NCBI GenBank assembly: GCA_002309275.1 | Contig: DBXL01000230.1 | Span: 4,224 to 17,340, forward strand | Direction of reading: 5' to 3' | Source: Ruminococcaceae bacterium UBA1213 | GTDB lineage: Bacteria > Bacillota > Clostridia > Oscillospirales > Acutalibacteraceae | Length of the DNA stretch: 13,117 nt | Shown here: positions 5,593 through 12,352 of the stretch, piece by piece | How positions within the stretch are numbered: position 1 is the first letter of the stretch | How the letters are laid out: the number at the start of each line of letters is the position of its first letter | Notes under the pieces: generated by a model | Told to the model about the DNA's origin: nothing | Database searches by the model: none | What the model saw: only the letters and a program-made list of their open reading frames with translations | Translations under genes and position numbers: made by a program

Positions 5593-6372
5593 TTATTTTT
5601 CGTTTTCCCACAGTATCCTTACTACATCAGGGGAAACGTTCTGTATTTTGATACCTGCTTTTCCGACATTCTTTTCAAGCTTTTCAAATCGCTCTATAAA
5701 TCTGTCACAGGCATTGTACAGCGATTTCTCACTTTCCGTATCAAGAGCCTTGGCAAGCCCCGTCATCTCAAATAAAATATCACCTATTTTTTCACTGCAT
5801 TCCTGATTCTCGGACAGGCTCTCTTTCAGACTTGCAAGCTGTTCCGAAATGCTGTCTATGATACTCTCTGCACTTTTGGTACAGAGTCCGCCTCTTTCGG
5901 CTTTTTTATGCAGTTTCTGACCTCTCATCAGTGCCGGCAGTGCCTTTGATACACTTTCCATTGTCTCCGTCACAGACTTCTGTTCCTTTGACTTCATTTT
6001 GATTTTATCCCAGTTTTCCAGAACTTCTTCCGGTGTATCCGCCTGCACATTCCCGAATACGTGCGGGTGACGCAGTATCATTTTTTTACATACATCATCT
6101 GCTGTATCATCAAGGCTGAAATTTCCTTTTTCTTCCTCAAGAACGGAATGAAATACTACCTGCAAAAGCACATCTCCCAATTCTTCCTTGAGATGTTCTG
6201 TATTTTCCTCGTCAATCGCCTCGACAGCCTCATAAACTTCCTCTATGAAATCCTGACGAATCGTCTGATGTGTCTGCACCTTGTCCCACGGACAGCCTTC
6301 CGGAGAACGCAGTATTCTTACTATTGCAACGAGGTCTTTGACATCATACTTTTCTTTAAATTGAAATTCCAC
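5593..6372 (-). CDS. mazG: Nucleoside triphosphate pyrophosphohydrolase MazG (YabN type)
   Basis: A 259-residue all-alpha NTP pyrophosphohydrolase that turns NTPs or dNTPs into monophosphates and cleans damaged nucleotides. The first MazG domain has PWD (28-30), EExxE (E44, E45, E48) and ExxD (E64, D67) for Mg binding, then RHPHVFG (101-107) and NWDKIK. The second domain (about 150-235) keeps GDILFEM and RFIERFEKLE but is more divergent, as in E. coli MazG. The length fits E. coli MazG (263). The Bacillus homologue has an extra N-terminal methyltransferase domain that is absent here. The start is GTG at 6372 with AAAGGAG 9 bases upstream; the in-frame ATG at 6417 has no ribosome site. It is 48 bp downstream of the flippase. 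Confidence 0.93.
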   Translation of the reverse strand: MEFQFKEKYDVKDLVAIVRILRSPEGCPWDKVQTHQTIRQDFIEEVYEAVEAIDEENTEHLKEELGDVLLQVVFHSVLEEEKGNFSLDDTADDVCKKMILRHPHVFGNVQADTPEEVLENWDKIKMKSKEQKSVTETMESVSKALPALMRGQKLHKKAERGGLCTKSAESIIDSISEQLASLKESLSENQECSEKIGDILFEMTGLAKALDTESEKSLYNACDRFIERFEKLEKNVGKAGIKIQNVSPDVVRILWENEK

Positions 6373-6420
6373 GAATTTTTTCTCCTTTCGGCATCTCATG
6401 TGTATGATTCCATACATATT

Positions 6421-8181
6421 TTACCTTATCAGTTTACGTTTTTCAAGTATTTTTAAAATTTTATTTCCTTTCGGCATCTGGAGAATATCCTCTCTTTTCA
6501 CAGCCCTGAGCAAAAGCAGTACGATTACATAAACAACTACTGCCACAAGTACAGCAAGAACGGTCGCTATACGCTGTGTCACGAATATGTCAAAGAACTG
6601 TTCGGAGAAGTATGCCGCCAATGCACACGCTATTGACGCTCCCAAAGGCTTTACAAATATAGATACAAAATCAGGCACTATCTTCGTGGTACGGCAAAGA
6701 AAAAACATCGCCGTCACTGTCACAAATCCATAGCATACGATTGAACCCACATTCGCCCCCTGTATATTTATCTCCGGTATGCCTACAAGTATATAATTGA
6801 CAACAATTTTAAGTACCATGCCTATTGTATAGAGCTTCAACGGTATATCCATTCTGCCTGTCGCCTGTATCATACTGCACATAGGTGTACTTGTTGCAAT
6901 AAATACAGCCGATATTCCCATCACCGCAAGCACTTTGGAACCTATCTCCACTTCATTGGCAACCCCTCCGCCGCTGTATATCAGCGACAAAAGCGGTTCT
7001 GATAAAACAGACATTCCTATGCCTGACGGTATTGTCACCAGCATGGTCACTCTCAGAACCGTTTCCATGCTTTTTTTCATCTGCACTTTATCACCGCTTG
7101 TCCATGCAGCCGTCACAGACGGCAATGCCGTTGTTCCGAATACCTGCGTTACCGCTGATACCAACATCATAAGCGTCAGTGCAATTCCATAACACCCATA
7201 AAGATATATATGTGTCTGTCCCGAATGATACACGCTGTCAGGTACAAGTGAGCCGTATATATCCAGCAGGGCTTTCGGATTGGTCTGCATGATATGGTCT
7301 ATTCTTCTTTGAACAAGCGTAGCATCAACCATATCTGCAAGGCTCATTATAATAGAACCCATTCCCACAGGAATAGCTGTTTTTACCATCGTTTTCAGAA
7401 TAGCACCGTTGCTTCTCGGCTTGGGCGACTTGACAAGCTCTTCATTAGTGATGCCGTCACCGCTCCTTTTATGCTTGATGAACAGATATAAAAATCCGAA
7501 TACCGCTCCAAGCGATATGCCTGTAATTGCCGCACCTATGGCTATGGGTATAATCACCGCCTGTGCATCTTCCGTACTCGAACACTTTGTTCCCAGAACA
7601 TACCCTGTGCTTTCATACTGACTGTTCAGCAGTTTCATTGTGACTGCCGAAGCCGTAAATCCGAAAAACAGCTTGAATACAGCCTCTATGATTTCCGAAA
7701 CGGCTGTGGGAGTCATATTTCTCATGCCTTCAAAGTATCCCCTGTATATCGACATCAGACACCCGAAAAATATCGTGGGCGAAAGACACAGCAGTGCAAA
7801 TATGGCATTTTCGGCTTTGATTATCTTGACATACAGAAAACTTCCCAGCACCATCGCTATAAAGCATATACAGCCTGCCAGAACGAATATCGGTACAGAT
7901 ACCCTGTGTATTCTCTTTACATCACGAAAACGCTTTTTTGCCACGTTCTCCGACACCATTCTTGATATGGCTATCGGAAAGCCTGCCGTTGACAGCATGA
8001 ACAATGGATTATACAGTGCATAAGCCGCATTGAAAAGACCTGTTCCGACTCCTCCGTACATATTCGACAGAAGTATCTTATATATCATTCCCATGAGCTT
8101 TACTGCTATCATGCTCGCTCCCAGAATTGCCGCTCCCTTCAGAAACGACTGAGATTTTCTTTCCTTTTTTGTATTACTCAC
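6421..8181 (-). CDS. Lipid flippase of the SpoVB/MurJ (MOP) family
   Basis: A 586-residue polytopic membrane protein with about 14 hydrophobic segments. The N-terminal signature (SFLKGAAILGASMIAVKLMG, MYGGVGTGLFNAAYALYNPL, STAGFPIAISRMVSE) is that of polysaccharide-biosynthesis/SpoVB proteins. It likely flips lipid-linked peptidoglycan precursors (lipid II) or a spore wall precursor across the membrane. An extended soluble loop (about 250-310, EELVKSPKPRSNGAILKTMV then VQRRIDHIMQTNP) is common in clostridial members. Its position before mazG equals Bacillus yabM, so it is the YabM/SpoVB paralogue; whether it is a main MurJ cannot be told. The start is GTG at 8181 with AAAGGA about 10 bases upstream. 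Confidence 0.88.
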   Translation of the reverse strand: MSNTKKERKSQSFLKGAAILGASMIAVKLMGMIYKILLSNMYGGVGTGLFNAAYALYNPLFMLSTAGFPIAISRMVSENVAKKRFRDVKRIHRVSVPIFVLAGCICFIAMVLGSFLYVKIIKAENAIFALLCLSPTIFFGCLMSIYRGYFEGMRNMTPTAVSEIIEAVFKLFFGFTASAVTMKLLNSQYESTGYVLGTKCSSTEDAQAVIIPIAIGAAITGISLGAVFGFLYLFIKHKRSGDGITNEELVKSPKPRSNGAILKTMVKTAIPVGMGSIIMSLADMVDATLVQRRIDHIMQTNPKALLDIYGSLVPDSVYHSGQTHIYLYGCYGIALTLMMLVSAVTQVFGTTALPSVTAAWTSGDKVQMKKSMETVLRVTMLVTIPSGIGMSVLSEPLLSLIYSGGGVANEVEIGSKVLAVMGISAVFIATSTPMCSMIQATGRMDIPLKLYTIGMVLKIVVNYILVGIPEINIQGANVGSIVCYGFVTVTAMFFLCRTTKIVPDFVSIFVKPLGASIACALAAYFSEQFFDIFVTQRIATVLAVLVAVVVYVIVLLLLRAVKREDILQMPKGNKILKILEKRKLIR

Positions 8182-8214
8182 CTATACACTTCCTTTCAGG
8201 AGTGCTGTATATAT

Positions 8215-8244
8215 ATTATCCATCTCAGTTAACAGAGAGTGCAA
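8215..8244 (-). promoter_or_regulatory. Candidate promoter for the flippase-mazG-hup genes
   Basis: The minus strand has TTGCAC (8239-8244), an 18-bp spacer and GATAAT (8215-8220), 33 bp before the GTG start. The fit to sigma-A is moderate. A sporulation sigma factor promoter was looked for and not convincingly seen. Confidence 0.35.
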
Positions 8245-8286
8245 ACCATTCTCCCCGCTTCACCAAAATCACCCAAGGAATTATTA

Positions 8287-8315
8287 CACCGTATGATTAT
8301 TACAACCATACGGTG
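8287..8315 (-). terminator. Hairpin after the zinc-ribbon gene
   Basis: A perfect 9-bp stem (CACCGTATG 8287-8295 with CATACGGTG 8307-8315) with an 11-nt loop, 25 bp past the zinc-ribbon stop codon. The sequence after it on the minus strand (TAATAATTCC) is A/T-rich but lacks a run of T, so termination may be weak or the hairpin may protect the mRNA end. Confidence 0.5.
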
Positions 8316-8340
8316 CAGGATTCATAAAACTCAAATTTTC

Positions 8341-8790
8341 TTAAATGCCCATATCATCGTCATCAAGATTATCTTCTACGAGGTCAACTGCATCTTCTTC
8401 CGCAATTTCCTCATCTGCATTTACATCTTTTACAACGATTCTTGTGCCGCACTTATTGCAGAATATTGCACCTTTATCATTATAGCTTCCGCATTCTGAG
8501 CATTTTGACCTGCTTTTGCCGTTTGCAATGGCTTCATTGACTGACTCAAGCTCTGCTTTCAAATTGATGATTTTTGCCACTATATCCGCTGTACTTTTGC
8601 TGTAATCCTTGTCTGTGGTCTGTGCCTCAAAGGTGATTCTGCCGAGCATTTCATACTTCTTTGACAACTCTGATTTTATATCCGCTGCCGAAAGGGTGAG
8701 CTTTGACATATCTATTACTTTGCCTGCCTTTTTGCCCACTGTGTCAACGGCTGTTCTCGCATTCAGCAATACATCTTCCAAAATTCCCAT
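8341..8790 (-). CDS. Zinc-ribbon domain protein with acidic tail, function unknown
   Basis: A 149-residue soluble protein. Residues 1-90 are helical (GILEDVLLNARTAVDTVGKKAGKVID, then a coiled-coil-like IKSELSKKYEMLGRI and ADIVAKIINLKAELESVNEAI). A four-cysteine zinc ribbon follows, CSECG with CNKCG (C97, C100, C111, C114). The end (126-149) is very acidic. This N-terminal helix plus zinc-ribbon layout is common in short clostridial hypotheticals, and no function is established. ATG at 8790 has AAGGAG 10 bases upstream; the in-frame start at 8847 would run through the promoter. It is monocistronic with a strong promoter. Confidence 0.88.
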   Translation of the reverse strand: MGILEDVLLNARTAVDTVGKKAGKVIDMSKLTLSAADIKSELSKKYEMLGRITFEAQTTDKDYSKSTADIVAKIINLKAELESVNEAIANGKSRSKCSECGSYNDKGAIFCNKCGTRIVVKDVNADEEIAEEDAVDLVEDNLDDDDMGI

Positions 8791-8826
8791 AACAAAATAT
8801 CTCCTTTTCAAAAATTTGTTTTCCAT

Positions 8827-8855
8827 ATTATAACATCTATTTCTCAATTCTTCAA
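8827..8855 (-). promoter_or_regulatory. Strong sigma-A promoter for the zinc-ribbon gene
   Basis: The minus strand has TTGAAG (8850-8855), a 17-bp spacer, and a perfect TATAAT (8827-8832) with TGT before it. An A/T-only block (T7A7 palindrome, 8857-8874) directly upstream resembles an UP element. Confidence 0.75.
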
Positions 8856-8856
8856 T

Positions 8857-8874
8857 AGTTTTTTTAAAAAAACT
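8857..8874. repeat. Perfect 18-bp A/T palindrome
   Basis: AG, seven T, seven A, CT forms a perfect palindrome 2 bp after the nucleoside-kinase stop and 1 bp before a -35 box. It may serve as a weak terminator of the upstream operon, as an UP element, or both. Confidence 0.6.
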
Positions 8875-8876
8875 TG

Positions 8877-9839
8877 TTAATATACATAATTTCCCCCGCC
8901 TATAAACTCCCTCATCAGCGAATCGGCAGGCACAATACTGCTGTCAATGCTCTCAAAGTCCGAAAGCGACTTTATTAAATGTTTTGCCGTGCCATAGCAT
9001 TCACTTTTTTCACTTACCTGCTCCAAAAGTTTTATGGCAGGTTCTTTCATGATACACGGTTCATATATGTGTATGGAATTGATTGTGAAGTCACTTGTAT
9101 ATCTGTATGGTCTGATATACTTTTTTTCGCCGTCAACTATATCTCCCCACATGGCAAGCAGTTTTTCAGGCGGTGCTTCTCTGAAACTGTTGTCCCTCAC
9201 TACCCGTCTGATACATCTTATTTCCCTGTTCGTCAATACATATTCCTCGCCGTTCTTGATTCCCTGCTTGACGCTCACATATATTTTACTTACATTTTCC
9301 TCTGCCGACACGTCATTGAATATCGGATTCAATGCATGGATTCCCTCTATGATTATCACAGCATTAGACGACAATTCCAAATGCTGTATTATATTCGTTC
9401 TTCTGCTTTCTTTAAAATCATATTTCGGTATATCACATCTGCCCGTTTCCGACAATTCTCTCACACTTTTCTTGACAAGAGGAATGTCAAGTGCCTCGAC
9501 TGACTCAAAATCAGGCTTGCCGTCAGGCAGTTTTCTCACTTTATCCTTGCCTAAATAAAAATCGTCCATTGATATATGCTGTACTTCACAGCCTTTCCGT
9601 CTGAATTCATCAGCCAATTTCTGTGCAGAGGTCGTTTTTCCACTGCTGGAAGGTCCCGAAAGCATTATGATATGCCTTTTGGCAGGCATGGTTAATATCT
9701 GCCCTGCTATCTGACGCAAATCATTTTTATAAATTTCCTCCGTCATTTCGACAAATCCCTTTGCATCATACTTTGCCTGCTCATTTATCCTCTTTATATC
9801 ACACGCATATCTCCGATAGGTATTCAGCCAACTCATCAT
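8877..9839 (-). CDS. Uridine-kinase-like nucleoside kinase
   Basis: A 320-residue P-loop kinase of the phosphoribulokinase/uridine kinase family. The Walker A motif is GPSSSGKT (62-69). Further motifs are MDDFY (91-95), DFESVEALD (110-118, corresponding to the DFDHPDAFD segment of uridine kinases), IIEGIHAL (163-170), a basic lid RCIRRVVRD (208-216), and a closing EFIGGGNY. It probably phosphorylates a nucleoside or related sugar with ATP in the cytosol; the exact substrate is unknown. It lacks the TGS domain found in larger clostridial relatives (about 550 residues). The start overlaps hemZ by 41 bp. ATG at 9839 or 9836 is used, as no other start precedes the helical N-terminal region (KRINEQAKYDAKGFVEMTEE), though its ribosome site is poor. 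Confidence 0.85.
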   Translation of the reverse strand: MMSWLNTYRRYACDIKRINEQAKYDAKGFVEMTEEIYKNDLRQIAGQILTMPAKRHIIMLSGPSSSGKTTSAQKLADEFRRKGCEVQHISMDDFYLGKDKVRKLPDGKPDFESVEALDIPLVKKSVRELSETGRCDIPKYDFKESRRTNIIQHLELSSNAVIIIEGIHALNPIFNDVSAEENVSKIYVSVKQGIKNGEEYVLTNREIRCIRRVVRDNSFREAPPEKLLAMWGDIVDGEKKYIRPYRYTSDFTINSIHIYEPCIMKEPAIKLLEQVSEKSECYGTAKHLIKSLSDFESIDSSIVPADSLMREFIGGGNYVY

Positions 9840-11262
9840 AAAATTCTTTCACCTGCTCCTTTCGTCTGAGCATTTCCTCAAACCCGTTTATATATTCATA
9901 CGGATATTTATAATTAAATATTCTTGACAATTCCTCTGAAAGCGGTTTTTTCAGTTTTGACACTGCCCCTGCACCGCACCCCAATATAGTATGCGTTTCG
10001 TCCATGACAAATACATTGTATATTCCGTCATAGCCGTCTTTTGACCAGCCCACATTCTCCAGATTGCCTTCCATTCTCGTCTGTCTGTATAAATAATACG
10101 GGTGATAGCCCTCTTGAAAGAGCTTTTCTTCACAGTATCTCAGCATTTTTCCGGCAGGCACTTCTCTCTCCGTTTCCAGAGAATTTCCCTCCTGCGTCAG
10201 TCTTGATGACCTTTTCATTGCAAGCGTATGGACAGTCACGCTTTCAGGCGACAATTCACATATTTTATCCAGCGTATTTTTGAAACTCTCCACTGTATCT
10301 GTCGGCAACCCTGCTATCAAATCCATGTTGATATGCTTGAATCCAACTTCCCTCGCCAATGCATAAGCACTTAAAGTCTGCTCGGAATTATGCTTCCTGC
10401 CTATCACCTCAAGCACTTTGTCATTAAGCGTCTGCGGATTGATACTGATTCTGTCTGCACCGCCGTTTAATATAGCCGTCAATTTATCTCTGTCGATAGT
10501 GTCAGGTCTGCCCGCCTCAACAGTGAACTCCCTGCACGTTGTCATGTCAAAATTTTCATTGACCGTTTTAATGAGTTTTGCAAGCTGTTCTGCATTTAAA
10601 GTGGTAGGCGTTCCTCCGCCTACATACACGCTTTCCAACTGCAATTCACATTTTTTTGCAATTTCCGCTGTATATTCTATCTCCCTGCACAGCAATTCAA
10701 AATACGGCTCTATCAATTTTTGTGCCTTTTCAATACTCTGCGATACAAACGAACAATAGGAACACCTTGACGGACAAAACGGTATGGAAATATACAAACT
10801 GAAAGATTTCGGCTTGCTTAGTGCAAGTATCTTTCTTTCATACTCCTCTGTGACGGCACTTAAATTTGTCTTTTCCTTCGATACAAGCAGTTTATTCATA
10901 AAATAATCCCTTGCATAGTCTTTTCCACCGCTCTCTGAAAGCCGTCTGAAAAGCTTTATCGGGCGTACTCCCGTAAGAATGCCCCAAGGCTGTTTTCTGC
11001 CCGTCACCCTCACAAGCACTTCATACAAACATACCGCCATTTTTCTTTCTATTGTCTTTGTGTCGCTATCTTCCAATTTACACTCTGCACTTTCACCCGA
11101 AAATTCCGCATATATTCTCCCGTCTTTTACAGATGATAGTATATCTTTCTCCCCGATATTCTCAGGCATTCCCTGCAAAACCGTTATTTTCTCATTCGGA
11201 AAAAACAGCCTTACTAAATTTTCCGTTTCATAGTGAAATTCATGGTCAATATATATATTCAT
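9799..11262 (-). CDS. hemZ: HemZ-type radical SAM protein (coproporphyrinogen dehydrogenase-like)
   Basis: A 487-residue protein close in length to Bacillus HemZ (about 500). The N-terminal region (1-150) is HemZ-specific and carries WGILTGVRPIKL (93-104). The radical SAM core follows: ISIPFCPSRCSYCSF with C163, C167 and C170 for the [4Fe-4S] cluster, GGGTPT (215-220), an ExGRPDT segment, and DRISINPQTLN. HemZ is assigned to oxygen-independent oxidation of coproporphyrinogen III. No other haem genes are here, so another radical role such as haem handling is possible. The ATG overlaps the preceding stop by 4 bp (ATGA), and there is no clear ribosome site, so translation is probably coupled. 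Confidence 0.9.
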   Translation of the reverse strand: MNIYIDHEFHYETENLVRLFFPNEKITVLQGMPENIGEKDILSSVKDGRIYAEFSGESAECKLEDSDTKTIERKMAVCLYEVLVRVTGRKQPWGILTGVRPIKLFRRLSESGGKDYARDYFMNKLLVSKEKTNLSAVTEEYERKILALSKPKSFSLYISIPFCPSRCSYCSFVSQSIEKAQKLIEPYFELLCREIEYTAEIAKKCELQLESVYVGGGTPTTLNAEQLAKLIKTVNENFDMTTCREFTVEAGRPDTIDRDKLTAILNGGADRISINPQTLNDKVLEVIGRKHNSEQTLSAYALAREVGFKHINMDLIAGLPTDTVESFKNTLDKICELSPESVTVHTLAMKRSSRLTQEGNSLETEREVPAGKMLRYCEEKLFQEGYHPYYLYRQTRMEGNLENVGWSKDGYDGIYNVFVMDETHTILGCGAGAVSKLKKPLSEELSRIFNYKYPYEYINGFEEMLRRKEQVKEFYDELAEYLSEICV

Positions 11263-11900
11263 ACAAGTTCTTCTCTCGTCATATAAATATTATTCTTTCT
11301 CTCAAAGTCGAGAGATGTCACGCTGTCGTGACCGCAATACACTTTATAATTTCCTTCCAGTGCCGAAAGCTTTCTCAATGAATGTATCATATCATTTCTA
11401 TCACCTGTCGGGAAATCCGTTCTTCCTATACAGCCTCTGAAAAGCGTATCGCCTGTAAAAATACTATCTCCCAATATATAGCATACTCCGCCTTTGGTAT
11501 GTCCCGGAGTCGCCATTACTTTTATCTTATCCGTGCCGAATGCAAGCTCGCTTCCGTCCTCAACCAATATGTCTGCATCAAAATGCTCCATTGTCATGCC
11601 GAACTGCCATGCTAAATTCAAATCATCTTCATTTGTAAAGTGTGCGTCGTCTTTTCCAATCACTATTTTTGCACTTGGAAATTTCTTTCTCATCTCCGAC
11701 GCATAACCGATATGGTCCAAATGTCCGTGTGTCAGTAAAATATATTTCACTTTCTCTGCACCGAATTCTTTGATTCTTTTTTCCAACTCAAAAGAATAAT
11801 CTCCCGTATCAACCAAAAATGCCGACTTTGCTTCATCATCTCTGACAAAATAGCAGTTTGCACCTATCTCTCCCACAACAAATCTTTCTATTTTTATCAT
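11259..11900 (-). CDS. Metallo-beta-lactamase-fold hydrolase, glyoxalase II-like
   Basis: A 213-residue single-domain hydrolase. Metal ligands are visible: H58, H60, D62 and H63 in THGHLDH, H134 in TPGHTKGG, D151 in FTGDTLF, and H191 in CGHDS. The FRGCIGRTDFP stretch is typical of YcbL/YqgX-like glyoxalase II relatives, which cleave thioesters such as S-lactoylglutathione analogues. The C-terminal glutathione-binding helix domain of true GloB is missing, so a bacillithiol, other thiol ester, or a different substrate is likely. It overlaps dtd and hemZ by 4 bp on either side (ATGA both times), the mark of coupled translation. Confidence 0.9.
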   Translation of the reverse strand: MIKIERFVVGEIGANCYFVRDDEAKSAFLVDTGDYSFELEKRIKEFGAEKVKYILLTHGHLDHIGYASEMRKKFPSAKIVIGKDDAHFTNEDDLNLAWQFGMTMEHFDADILVEDGSELAFGTDKIKVMATPGHTKGGVCYILGDSIFTGDTLFRGCIGRTDFPTGDRNDMIHSLRKLSALEGNYKVYCGHDSVTSLDFERKNNIYMTREELV

Positions 11901-12349
11901 GCCAAATCCCTCGAATCTATTATAATGGTAACAGGTCCGTCATTTACCAGCGATATTTTCATATCTGCACCGAATATGCCTTTTTCTACAGTGCCGATAC
12001 CATTTTTTAACATACACTCACAAAAATACTCATACAATTCATTTGCCCTGTCAGGCTTCTCGGCATTGATAAAATTAGGTCTTCTGCCCTTTCGGCAGTC
12101 TGCCGAAAGAGTGAAATTGGATACCACAACCACTCCTGCATTTATATCCTGCAATGACAAATTCATTTTATCATTTTCATCTGTGAATATGCGTAAACCC
12201 GCTATTTTTGCACTTAATTTTTCAGCGTCTTTTTCCGTGTCACCGCTCTCCACTCCCAAAAGTATGAGAAATCCTGCTGTGATTCTGCCGACAATCTCTC
12301 TATCGACAGAAACACTGCATTCCGAAACCCTCTGTATCACTGTTTTCAT
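11897..12349 (-). CDS. dtd: D-aminoacyl-tRNA deacylase
   Basis: A 150-residue homodimeric proofreading enzyme that removes D-amino acids (and glycine from tRNA-Ala) after mischarging. The start MKTVIQRVSECSVSV and the end NDGPVTIIID (136-145) are typical, the latter containing the cross-subunit Gly-cisPro motif (G138-P139). The other active-site motif is SNFTL (77-81) rather than the usual SQFTL. CRKGRRPNF (85-93) and FGADMKISL are conserved. The length is normal (145-150). ATG at 12349 lies 3 bp after the relA stop, and GAGAGGA within the relA end is its ribosome site. Confidence 0.96.
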   Translation of the reverse strand: MKTVIQRVSECSVSVDREIVGRITAGFLILLGVESGDTEKDAEKLSAKIAGLRIFTDENDKMNLSLQDINAGVVVVSNFTLSADCRKGRRPNFINAEKPDRANELYEYFCECMLKNGIGTVEKGIFGADMKISLVNDGPVTIIIDSRDLA

Positions 12350-12352
12350 TCT

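Noticed and set aside
8182..8340. Small gene or riboswitch between the flippase and the zinc-ribbon gene
   Set aside because: Only a terminator-like hairpin and a moderate promoter were seen; there is no conserved aptamer pattern or ORF with a ribosome site.
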